A stretch of DNA of 8,114 nt from Alphaproteobacteria bacterium (GCA_016650315.1 JAENVZ010000031.1:1-8114); one strand, 5' to 3'; shown: positions 1 through 6,540, counted from the stretch's first letter. Notes: generated by a model not told the origin, from the sequence alone. Translations and numbers: made by a program.

Positions 1-183
1 GTCAGCGACAACGGGACGGAGCTGACCTCGAACGCGGTTCTCGAATGGTGCGGCGAGGCCATGATCGAGTGGCACTATACCGCTCCGGGCAAGCCCACCC
101 AGAACGCATTCGTCGAGAGCTTCAACGAACGGATGCGTGACAAACTGCTCAATGAGACGCTGTTCACCAGCCTCGCCCATCGG
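1..183 (+). pseudogene. IS3-family transposase (OrfB) fragment, 5' end outside window, 3' end lost
   Basis: The frame open at base 1 reads as the end of an IS3-family OrfB integrase core. It contains SDNGTE with the second catalytic Asp at residue 3, then the [16 protein letters not shown] block with the catalytic Glu at residue 39. The 35 intervening residues match the D-35-E spacing of rve-type transposases. Family similarity continues through [10 protein letters not shown] (about residue 60) and then stops abruptly. The usual tail with the conserved YN..RPH..L segment is missing, and the frame runs on through unrelated sequence to a TGA at 301-303. I read this as an inactive remnant cut by a deletion or a second insertion near base 180. 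The 5' part, including the first catalytic Asp, lies outside the window, so its state is unknown. Confidence 0.85.
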
Positions 184-246
184 ATGAAAGTTGGGGATCA
201 CGTCATGACCGCAACGCTTTTGGTGCGCTTGCCACATAATGCCGAT

Positions 247-279
247 AATTCCCATTACATTCCCTTCCAAATGGGAATT
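247..279. repeat. 10-bp perfect inverted repeat in sequence joined to the IS3 fragment
   Basis: AATTCCCATT (247-256) and AATGGGAATT (270-279) are exact reverse complements separated by 13 nt, with a further ATTCCC in the spacer. There is no T-tract, so an intrinsic terminator is unlikely. It could be an operator or part of the end of another mobile element that truncated the transposase. I cannot identify an element from it. Confidence 0.4.
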
Positions 280-417
280 GTCGTAGACATGCGCTCGCGC
301 TGAATCACATCGCACACCAAGGCTATTGACGACCCGGTCCAACCCATGTCACTGAGCAAAACTGTGATCGTTGGCTGAAAAGTAGCCAAACCAGAAATAC
401 CGGAAAACCGCGCAAAT

Positions 418-491
418 GCGGGTGTAGCTCAATGGCAGAGCAGAAGCTTCCCATGCTTACGACGAGGGTTCGATTCCCTTCACCCGCTCCA
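418..491 (+). tRNA. tRNA-Gly, anticodon CCC
   Basis: A 74-nt cloverleaf with an encoded CCA end can be folded by eye. The acceptor stem GCGGGTG/CACCCGC is 7 perfect pairs, the D stem is GCTC/GAGC, and the T arm GAGGG-TTCGATT-CCCTT has one G-U pair. The discriminator is U at 488 and CCA occupies 489-491. The anticodon loop TTCCCAT places CCC at 450-452, reading the GGG glycine codon. Two details are unusual: a G-A mismatch at the top of the anticodon stem (443 with 459 in the GAAGC/GCTTA stem), and T instead of A at the last loop position (454). The gene stands alone, 115 bp downstream of the broken transposase frame. tRNA-Gly genes are frequent integration sites, but I found no second copy of its 3' end in the window. 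Confidence 0.93.
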
Positions 492-869
492 GCTTTATCA
501 TAATTGCCTCTGGCGGCTGCTCCCTGTTGCTAGCTTGATACCGTGCGCAAGACGATAATGACCGTGACCTTATAAAAACTTCATAGAACGGCGTCGTGAT
601 TTTTTATGGCTCTGAAAAGGAGTCCTGATTGATGCGCCGCTGATTTGATTTGACGGATTCGAATGTGCAGTGATCACGCCAGCGCTACCGACCAGGATGT
701 TGGCCCTTACCCACAGCCTCCCCTTTGAGTCCCTCCGCATGGTAATCATCCCGCCGACATCCCGACACCAGCTTTAAACTCTGAAGTGACCGGGAAAGCC
801 ATACGTGCCCACGCTTTCACCCTGTATTGCAGCCCAAACGGCTCGCCCCACATACCGCAAACAACCATA

Positions 870-938
870 TTACCTCCATGTCTCATACTAACCTTGGAGG
901 TAAGTATGTATTCTGTACTAGAGGTAAAAGTATGTATT
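870..938. promoter_or_regulatory. Operator-like cluster: inverted and direct GAGGTAA repeats
   Basis: TTACCTCCA (870-878) is the exact reverse complement of TGGAGGTAA (895-903), a 9-bp inverted repeat with a 16-nt spacer. The right arm is part of a direct repeat: GAGGTAA-GTATGTATT (897-912) recurs as GAGGTAA-AAGTATGTATT (921-938), offset by 24 bp, with two extra A residues in the second copy. Three copies of one 7-bp core within 70 bp, in both orientations, look like binding sites for a dimeric regulator. They lie about 140-200 bp upstream of the small ORF at 1076 and about 490-560 bp upstream of the receptor. No binding protein can be named. Confidence 0.4.
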
Positions 939-981
939 ATTTGCAGGATCATATTTTCACTGTGCGATATTTTATTTCATA

Positions 982-1010
982 TTGACGGCGTCTTAGCTCC
1001 GTGCAACTTT
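982..1010 (+). promoter_or_regulatory. Weak candidate promoter upstream of the small ORF
   Basis: TTGACG at 982-987 is a good -35 hexamer. A 17-bp spacer places AACTTT at 1005-1010 as a poor -10. It lies about 65 bp before the ATG at 1076. The -10 match is weak, so this is only a candidate. Confidence 0.2.
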
Positions 1011-1075
1011 GTACAGAAGAAGCGTAGGTCAACGCACAAGCCTAACAACACTGGCAATACGCTTGGGGGAGAAGC

Positions 1076-1285
1076 ATGCGGCAACAGCCACTCATCGTTT
1101 CAAGCCATGTAAAGAACGAACAGGCCGTCGATTTCGATATGCGCAATATCGAGCCGCCGCATGACGCTATATATTTGAGCCTGCCAATAGGGCGGTTCGA
1201 GGAATTTCGCGATCTTGAAACTCAGTATTTCGAGAATATTATCGCCGATCATCCGCACAAATTTCAAGAAATTATTGATTTTTAA
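1076..1285 (+). CDS. Small hypothetical protein, possible N-terminal remnant of a regulator
   Basis: This is a 69-codon ORF starting at ATG 1076 with a strong purine-rich ribosome-binding site (GGGGGAGAAG, 1065-1074) and ending in TAA. That makes it more credible than the other short frames nearby. The product is acidic, has no signal peptide or membrane segment, and ends in Phe. The segment with EPPHDAIYLSLPIGRF (about residues 26-41) vaguely recalls the first beta strands of the sensing domain of AraC-type regulators, but this is an impression and not a motif match. If it is right, the ORF is a truncated remnant without a DNA-binding domain. Otherwise it is a small unknown protein or a leader peptide. 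It ends 144 bp before the receptor gene in the same direction, and the two share a similar ribosome-binding site. Confidence 0.45.
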   Translation: MRQQPLIVSSHVKNEQAVDFDMRNIEPPHDAIYLSLPIGRFEEFRDLETQYFENIIADHPHKFQEIIDF

Positions 1286-1326
1286 GTAGATATTTTAATT
1301 AACGCGTGGTGGTATACGCCTAGATA

Positions 1327-1341
1327 TGACATTTTATGTCA
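1327..1341. promoter_or_regulatory. Palindromic operator candidate in AT-rich receptor leader
   Basis: TGACAT-TTT-ATGTCA is a perfect 6-bp inverted repeat around a 3-nt centre. It lies about 90 bp upstream of the receptor start, in a 144-bp non-coding leader (1286-1429) that is far richer in A and T than the flanking genes. Size and place suit a transcription-factor site near the receptor promoter. Several TATAAT-like stretches occur between 1380 and 1415, so I cannot single out a -10 box. Confidence 0.35.
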
Positions 1342-1429
1342 AAATATTCTAATAACTTAAACACAGTTATGCAAATTTTTTCTACATTATATTTTTATAA
1401 AAAATTAAATACTATATTGGAGAAGAATA

Positions 1430-3691
1430 GTGAAATTAGGAACTATTATTAAAGCAGGAGTATCGTCCCTTATCTTGTCCCAAATGCTGGTTGCAAATCT
1501 TGCCGTTGCACAAGTCGGTGATAGCCAGCAGTTGGACAAAGCGGCGAGCATCAATAATACTGTGGTCACGGATATCGTGGTCACGGCGCAGCGACAGTCA
1601 CAGAGTCTGCAGCGGGTTCCGATTGCTGTAACATCTATATCCGCATCGACGCTTGAGGATCTGAATATCCGATCGATCGACAAGATCGCTATCGTAACGC
1701 CAAGCCTTGTATTCGATACCGGCTACAATATTGCCCAGATATATATCCGCGGCATCGGCGCACAGAATGTATTTGGTATCGGATTGGAAAGCCCGGTCGC
1801 CACCTATATCGATGGAGCCTATTTTGCGCGGGGCGTCGGAGCGGTGTTCGATGCCGTCGATGTTTCGTCGGTCGAAGTGCTGAAGGGTCCGCAGGGAACG
1901 CTCTATGGGCGCAACGCCAGCGGAGGCGCCATTCTGATCAACACCGCCAATCCCACACGGGAACCGGGTGCCAGCGCAAGCTTTGAATATGGAAATTTCG
2001 GGCATGTCTTGGCCGACGGCATGGTCAACCTGCCTGCGTCCGACTCACTGTCTTTCCGGGTTGCGGGGCGTTATCGCAACGACGATGGCTTTATCACAAA
2101 CATCACGTCCGGCCGAAAAGTCCGTGGCAAGACATCAGAAGAAATTCGAGGAAAGGTGAAGTGGGACCCAACGGCGGAATTTACGGCGGTTCTATCTGCC
2201 GACTATCGCCATGAGACCATCGAAGCAGCGGCATCGGGGAGGCAGGATGCATTAGCACCCTTCTGCCTTGGCTGCGTTTTTGGCGGCGCTTCAGAGGCCG
2301 GTTTCTACCAAGTGACCGAGGATTACGTCCGTCAGGATGGTTTCCGTGGGCATAGCTTTAACCTGAACCTTCAATATGATCTGGGTCCGGTCAAGATTAC
2401 TGGCATCACCGCTTATCGTTATGCGAGCGGGACCATTTCCGATGACCAGGAACACACATCCGTCCCGCTGGTTGGAACCTACGTTACATATGGCGGCAAG
2501 ACCTTCTCCGAAGATATCCAGATTGCAAGCTCTCTGGATGGCGCCTTCGACTTCCTTATTGGCGCACAATATATACGCGACAATGCCTTTGAGGATGTTG
2601 CCGTATTTGGGGCGCTACTGGGCCTACCCTATGTGAACGGTGCGGGCATCCCGGATGGAGCGATCAACGCCATGCAAACCGTCATAACAAAATCCTATGC
2701 GGCGTTTGCCGAGTTGTACATCAGACCGATCGAACATCTCACACTTACCATGGGCGGGCGTTATTCGAAGGATGACCGCCATATCTCCAGCGACTTAAAC
2801 CCCCTGGGTGTCGCCGTGTTCAATCCGGGTGGACCGGAGCAGTTTTCTCAATCTGCTTCCTACAAAAAATTTACGCCTCGCGCCGTCATCGCCTATGATG
2901 CGGGTATCGTGAATGTTTATGGAAGCTTCACGCGCGGCTTCAAGGCTGGAGGATTCGCCGCTCCGTCCTTTGGACCCCAGGACATTCCCATTCGACCGGA
3001 GACAATCGACAGCTATGAACTCGGCGTCAAATTCGTCAGCCCAGACAGGGCGACGCGGATCAACCTGGCCGGTTTCTACTATGACTATTCTGATGTTCAG
3101 GTCTCTCTGGTCGACACCGCACACAACTCACAGATCATTGTCAACGCGGCTAGCGCGAGGGGGAAGGGTGTCGAATTCGACCTGAGCCACAAGCTTGTTG
3201 AATGGCTGACATTGGGCGCTGGCGGCTCCTATCTTGATACCAAATATACCGATTACCAAAATGCCGCTGTCTTTGACCCGGTCAGGGATGCGGGCGGTAA
3301 TGTTATCGGTGCCGTTGTGGGAACGATGGACCTGACCGGCACTCCGCTCCCACGCGCGCCGAAATGGTCAGGCTATATATCCGCCTCCGTGAAAGCCCCA
3401 ATTGGAAATGGCTGGACTGGAAAACTCAACGCGTTGGCGCATTTTTCGTCCTCCTACCTGTTTAATCCCGGCGCTGCTGGCGAGCTTCGTACCGACCGGC
3501 AAAAAAGCACGACTATTGTCGGGGGATCGGCCAGTATAGGGCCGGATACCGGTGAATATCAGATCAGTCTGTATGTCGATAATCTGACGAAGGAAAAATA
3601 TTACACCAACCGCATCATCGGTGGTTTCGGGATTAATTCCCTGGTCGCTGCGCCCCGAACATATGGCGTGCGTCTATCCGCTGAATTCTAA
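1430..3691 (+). CDS. TonB-dependent outer-membrane receptor
   Basis: This 753-residue protein has the full length and architecture of a TonB-dependent receptor. The start is GTG at 1430, preceded by GGAGAAG (1419-1425). It is the start that gives a complete signal peptide, residues 1-27, with a cleavable ANLAVA-Q end. A TonB-box-like DIVVTAQ (48-54) follows. The plug domain runs from about 62 to 175, with VPIAVTS, IRGIG (106-110) and VEVLKGPQGTLYGRNASGGAI (148-168). The rest is beta barrel, ending in YGVRLSAEF with the C-terminal Phe needed for outer-membrane assembly. The family imports siderophores, cobalamin or, very often in sphingomonads, carbon substrates, using TonB/ExbBD energy. There is no N-terminal signalling extension of the FecA type. 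With a dehydrogenase gene directly downstream, uptake of a catabolic substrate is a better guess than iron, but the ligand is unknown. Cys279 and Cys282 form a CxxC, probably in a surface loop. Confidence 0.93.
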   Translation: MKLGTIIKAGVSSLILSQMLVANLAVAQVGDSQQLDKAASINNTVVTDIVVTAQRQSQSLQRVPIAVTSISASTLEDLNIRSIDKIAIVTPSLVFDTGYNIAQIYIRGIGAQNVFGIGLESPVATYIDGAYFARGVGAVFDAVDVSSVEVLKGPQGTLYGRNASGGAILINTANPTREPGASASFEYGNFGHVLADGMVNLPASDSLSFRVAGRYRNDDGFITNITSGRKVRGKTSEEIRGKVKWDPTAEFTAVLSADYRHETIEAAASGRQDALAPFCLGCVFGGASEAGFYQVTEDYVRQDGFRGHSFNLNLQYDLGPVKITGITAYRYASGTISDDQEHTSVPLVGTYVTYGGKTFSEDIQIASSLDGAFDFLIGAQYIRDNAFEDVAVFGALLGLPYVNGAGIPDGAINAMQTVITKSYAAFAELYIRPIEHLTLTMGGRYSKDDRHISSDLNPLGVAVFNPGGPEQFSQSASYKKFTPRAVIAYDAGIVNVYGSFTRGFKAGGFAAPSFGPQDIPIRPETIDSYELGVKFVSPDRATRINLAGFYYDYSDVQVSLVDTAHNSQIIVNAASARGKGVEFDLSHKLVEWLTLGAGGSYLDTKYTDYQNAAVFDPVRDAGGNVIGAVVGTMDLTGTPLPRAPKWSGYISASVKAPIGNGWTGKLNALAHFSSSYLFNPGAAGELRTDRQKSTTIVGGSASIGPDTGEYQISLYVDNLTKEKYYTNRIIGGFGINSLVAAPRTYGVRLSAEF

Positions 3692-3737
3692 ACGCCCGAA
3701 TTCTCTGATACCATGCATTTGGATGACATACAGAAGT

Positions 3738-3774
3738 CGCGATGGGGCAGAATCTAGCTCCATCGCGCCTTTTA
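3738..3774 (+). terminator. Rho-independent terminator or attenuator hairpin
   Basis: CGCGATGGGG (3738-3747) pairs with CTCCATCGCG (3758-3767): ten pairs including one G-T, around a 10-nt loop. CCTTTTATTA follows directly. It lies 47 bp after the receptor stop codon, the classic position of a terminator. It also ends only about 20 bp before the next gene's start, leaving no space for a promoter in between. It may therefore act as a partial terminator or attenuator that lowers expression of the dehydrogenase relative to the receptor. Confidence 0.72.
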
Positions 3775-3794
3775 TTACTTAATGGAAGTTGAGG

Positions 3795-5921
3795 ATGAAC
3801 AGACGCATCTCAGGGATTTTCCCCGTCGCATTGGTCCTCGCCGCTGGCGGCCTTGGTTATATGGGATGGCGGCATACATCGATACATCCTAATACCGTTC
3901 CGCAAGGCGCGTCGGGAACAACATCGACGGGCAAGTCGGGCCTCAGCAGCGATACCAACGGCACAGACTGGGCTGCTTATGGCGGCCCTTATGGCGAACA
4001 GCATTTTAGCACTCTTGATGAGATCAACGACAAAAATATCTCACGCCTCGGGCTGCTATGGTCGATCGACCTTGGCCCCGGCAATCCGGCTACGATCCCG
4101 ATCGCGGTCTATGGCATTCTCTATTACGCCAGCGGGCTGAGCGTCGTTCATGCGGTGGACGCCGCCACCGGCCAGACGCTCTGGACCTATGATCCGGGCG
4201 TCGCGGAAGCTGCCGGTCTCAAGCTGCGCCAGGGCTGGGGCAGTCGCGGTCTGGGATATTGGAACGGAAAGCTGTATGTCGGCACGGGCGATGGTCGATT
4301 GATCGCCATTGACGCCAAAAGCGGCAAATTGGTCTGGTCGACACTCACCGTCGACCCCAATGACGGGCGTTATATCACCGGCGCGCCCCGCCTGTTCGAC
4401 GGCAAGGTGATTGTCGGCCACGGCGGGTCCGACAGTGCGAACATCCGTGGATATGTCACCACCTATGACGCCGATACCGGCAAGCAGCTCTGGAGATTCT
4501 ATGTCGTACCCGGCAATCCGGCGAATGGCTTTGAGGATGAGGCGCAGGCGCTCGCGGCAAAGACCTGGCATGGCGAATGGTGGAAATATGGCGGCGGTGG
4601 CGCGGCCTGGAATGCCTTTACCTATGATGCGGACACGAACACGATCTTCGTGGGAACGGGCAATGGCGGCCCATGGAATCACAAGATACGAAGCAAAGGA
4701 AAAGGCGACAATTTATTTGTCTGCTCGGTCGTCGCCCTCGATGCCGATACCGGCAAGTATAAATGGCATTATCAGTTCAACCCAGGGGAGACATGGGACT
4801 ATAATGCGGCGATGGACATGCATCTGGCCAATCTGTCGATTGATGGCCAAAAACGTAAAGTGTTGATGACGGCTCCCAAGAATGGCTTCTTCTACACTCT
4901 GGACAGGGTGAGCGGAAAGCTGCTGTCGGCGGAAAAAATTGCCAAGGTGACATGGGCGTCCAAAATCGACCTCGCTACTGGTCGGCCTGTGGAAAACCCG
5001 GCAGCGCGGTTTCCCAAAGGTTCGAGCTTCGAGGTCTGGCCCGGAGCGACCGGGGCGCATAGCTGGATGCCGTCGGCCTTTAGTCCCAAGACAGGTTTGG
5101 CCTATATTCCCAAGATCGAGGCCGGCGCGGTCTATACCGATCGCGGGATCGACCTCGCCAAATGGAAACGGACGCCCGGCAACGCTTATGATTTTGGCCT
5201 GATCGCCAATCATGCCCTCAAAGACCCCATGCAAAATACCAGCTCGCTTCTGGCCTGGGACCCGGTGCGACAGAAGGTCGCATGGGAGGTGCCGACATTC
5301 GGAAAATATGGCGGCGGCATCATGGCGACGGGCGGCAACCTTGTGTTCCAGGGCCAGGCAAATGGCAAATTTAATGCTTTTGCCGCTGATAGTGGAAAAC
5401 CGCTTTGGTCGTTCGATTCCTATGCTGCGATCATTGCAGCGCCGATCACCTACCGAGCAGGTGGCCACCAGCTCGTAACGATCCTTGTTGGCCTGGGAAC
5501 ATCACCGGGGCTTCAGGCGATGGATCTCGGTGTGGATACCGGAGCGCGCACACAGGCCAAGCGCGTTCTCACCTTCGCCATCGGAGGCACGGCCAAGATA
5601 CCTGTCCATCGGCCCGAAAAAATTGCCCTCGATCCTGATCCCGGCTTCAAGCGCAATCCGGCAATCGCCACAAAGGGTGCCATCGTCTATGCTCAGCGTT
5701 GCCTAACCTGCCACGGTGTCGATGCAAAGGCAGCCGGTGTCGCGCCCGATCTGCGTATGTCGCCCGTCCCTCTCTCCGCCGAGACCTTTAACGACATCGT
5801 ACATGGTGGCGCGTTGGTTCCGGCAGGAATGCCAAGGTTCGAGGAATTGAACAAAAATGATGTGGATGCCATACGGCAATATCTTCGTACCGAACGCTCC
5901 AATATCCCGGCAAAGAAATAG
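3795..5921 (+). CDS. PQQ-dependent dehydrogenase with C-terminal cytochrome c (quinohemoprotein alcohol dehydrogenase type)
   Basis: This 708-residue protein matches the methanol/ethanol dehydrogenase family of PQQ beta-propellers fused to a cytochrome c. ATG 3795 is preferred over the in-frame TTG at 3789 because GGAAG (3784-3788) is then well spaced. Residues 7-25 are hydrophobic (export signal or membrane anchor) and a Ser/Thr/Gly-rich linker follows. The propeller runs from Trp59 to about 590 with repeated AxDxxTGKxxW-type docking motifs. The GGGGAAWN motif, Asn290 in TGNGGPWN and Asp335 in TWDYN mark the PQQ/metal site, Asp335 being the likely catalytic base. CLTCH (636-640) binds heme c, with Met679 in PAGMPRF as probable axial ligand. 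It would oxidise an alcohol in the periplasm and pass electrons via heme to the respiratory chain. Oddities: the usual vicinal Cys pair is replaced (RQGWGSRG, 145-152), the metal-ligand Glu appears as Asp213, and residue 337 is Asn, pointing to calcium and not lanthanide. The substrate is unknown. Confidence 0.92.
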   Translation: MNRRISGIFPVALVLAAGGLGYMGWRHTSIHPNTVPQGASGTTSTGKSGLSSDTNGTDWAAYGGPYGEQHFSTLDEINDKNISRLGLLWSIDLGPGNPATIPIAVYGILYYASGLSVVHAVDAATGQTLWTYDPGVAEAAGLKLRQGWGSRGLGYWNGKLYVGTGDGRLIAIDAKSGKLVWSTLTVDPNDGRYITGAPRLFDGKVIVGHGGSDSANIRGYVTTYDADTGKQLWRFYVVPGNPANGFEDEAQALAAKTWHGEWWKYGGGGAAWNAFTYDADTNTIFVGTGNGGPWNHKIRSKGKGDNLFVCSVVALDADTGKYKWHYQFNPGETWDYNAAMDMHLANLSIDGQKRKVLMTAPKNGFFYTLDRVSGKLLSAEKIAKVTWASKIDLATGRPVENPAARFPKGSSFEVWPGATGAHSWMPSAFSPKTGLAYIPKIEAGAVYTDRGIDLAKWKRTPGNAYDFGLIANHALKDPMQNTSSLLAWDPVRQKVAWEVPTFGKYGGGIMATGGNLVFQGQANGKFNAFAADSGKPLWSFDSYAAIIAAPITYRAGGHQLVTILVGLGTSPGLQAMDLGVDTGARTQAKRVLTFAIGGTAKIPVHRPEKIALDPDPGFKRNPAIATKGAIVYAQRCLTCHGVDAKAAGVAPDLRMSPVPLSAETFNDIVHGGALVPAGMPRFEELNKNDVDAIRQYLRTERSNIPAKK

Positions 5922-6017
5922 GGGCGTCCCCATATTGTCTGTAAGCCCGGATTCCGGCGCAGCGTTCTGGCTGTCTGCAAAGAGCCGCAAAGGATAGGAC
6001 ATCGCATTGCTACGTCA

Positions 6018-6124
6018 CTAGAGCGATTTCCAGCCGGATGGCATCATCAGGCGGCTCGGAAATCGCGGTAAAACAGTACCATAGAGCGGCCGATCTGATC
6101 CAATCAGATCGAAAACCGCTCTAG
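6018..6124. repeat. 107-bp hairpin-rich intergenic repeat element bounded by CTAGAGCG / CGCTCTAG
   Basis: The stretch begins CTAGAGCG (6018-6025) and ends CGCTCTAG (6117-6124), an exact 8-bp terminal inverted repeat. Inside are two successive nested hairpins. The first pairs GCGATTTCC (6023-6031) with GGAAATCGC (6058-6066), then AGCCG with CGGCT, then GATG with CATC. The second pairs TAGAGCGG (6082-6089) with CCGCTCTA (6116-6123), then CGATCTGAT (6091-6099) with ATCAGATCG (6103-6111). It codes for nothing. From memory, similar GAGCGATTTCC-type repeats are scattered between genes in sphingomonads, so I read it as a REP/MITE-like dispersed element. It could also serve as a bidirectional 3' end for the convergent genes on either side. 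Confidence 0.6.
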
Positions 6125-6192
6125 GGTCTGTTGAGATTCAGGATTCACATTGAGGATAGATTGTGATTCAAGCTCCGTGAAGGGAGCCTTGA

Positions 6193-6540
6193 ATGACGCG
6201 CCTATGCCTGACTGATCGTCAATGGTCACTGATTGAACCGCTTTGTCTCGGGAAGCCGAGCGATCCAGGGCGTAGCGGGGCCGATAACCGCATGTTCATC
6301 GAGGGGATACTGTGGATTGCCCGAACAGGCAGTCCTTGGCGTGACCTGCCGCCCGAGTTCGGCAAATGGAACACGGCTTTCAGGAGGTATCGAGACTGGG
6401 TCAAAGCGGATATTTTCGCGCGGATTTTCGAGGTTATGTCAGGCGATCCCGATATGGAATACGCCATGGTCGATGCTACAATCGTCAAGGTTCACCGTCA
6501 CGGCCACGGCGCAAAAGGGGAACTCAAAATCAGGCCATAG
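6193..6540 (+). CDS. IS5-family transposase, N-terminal part (OrfA)
   Basis: The product is 115 residues, from ATG 6193 with a clear AGGGAG site at 6181-6186. It shows the typical DUF4096-like start of IS5/IS427 transposases: LTDRQWSLIEPL, then GILWIARTGSPWRDLPPEFGKWNTAFRRYRDW, then AMVDATIVKVHRHG with the first catalytic Asp at residue 94. After AKG (107-109) similarity ends and the frame stops at TAG 6538. The expected continuation is found in the -1 frame (OrfB), from the A4G4 run at 6513-6520. The full enzyme therefore needs a -1 ribosomal frameshift, which is usual in this IS group, unless one base was lost from the G run. Confidence 0.88.
   Translation: MTRLCLTDRQWSLIEPLCLGKPSDPGRSGADNRMFIEGILWIARTGSPWRDLPPEFGKWNTAFRRYRDWVKADIFARIFEVMSGDPDMEYAMVDATIVKVHRHGHGAKGELKIRP

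Larger units (their letters stand above)
492..1075. other. 584-bp intergenic region without a convincing gene
   Basis: Short open frames exist on both strands (for example 786-1112 on + and 746-952 on -). Their translations have biased composition and no recognisable domain, so I do not call them genes. A good ribosome-binding-like AAAAGGAG near 615-622 precedes only a three-codon ATG-CGC-CGC-TGA. The notable content is the GAGGTAA repeat cluster at 870-938 and a possible sigma-70-like promoter near 982-1010. The region may hold decayed coding sequence or regulatory DNA for the rightward genes. Confidence 0.5.

Noticed and set aside
371..389. TTGGCT/AGCCAA hairpin upstream of the tRNA
   Set aside because: Six pairs with no following T-tract and no gene that clearly ends there; likely chance.
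746..952. 68-codon ORF on the - strand in the gene-poor region
   Set aside because: No recognisable motif or ribosome-binding site; consistent with chance or decayed DNA.
786..1112. 108-codon ORF on the + strand
   Set aside because: No domain, odd composition rich in Ser, Cys and Pro, no proper ribosome-binding site. It covers the repeat cluster and overlaps the better-supported small ORF at 1076.
4056..4682. 208-codon reverse ORF inside the PQQ dehydrogenase
   Set aside because: Shadow of a GC-rich gene whose own frame has clear PQQ-propeller motifs throughout.
4713..5468. 251-codon reverse ORF inside the PQQ dehydrogenase
   Set aside because: Antisense shadow; no start signal or domain, and the sense frame is fully explained.
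5921..5931. GGGG-CGT-CCCC hairpin at the end of the PQQ dehydrogenase
   Set aside because: Only four pairs and no real T-tract; too weak to call a terminator.
6366..6515. Upstream part of the OrfB open frame, from ATG 6366
   Set aside because: It overlaps OrfA and does not resemble transposase; only the part after the A4G4 run continues the family sequence.
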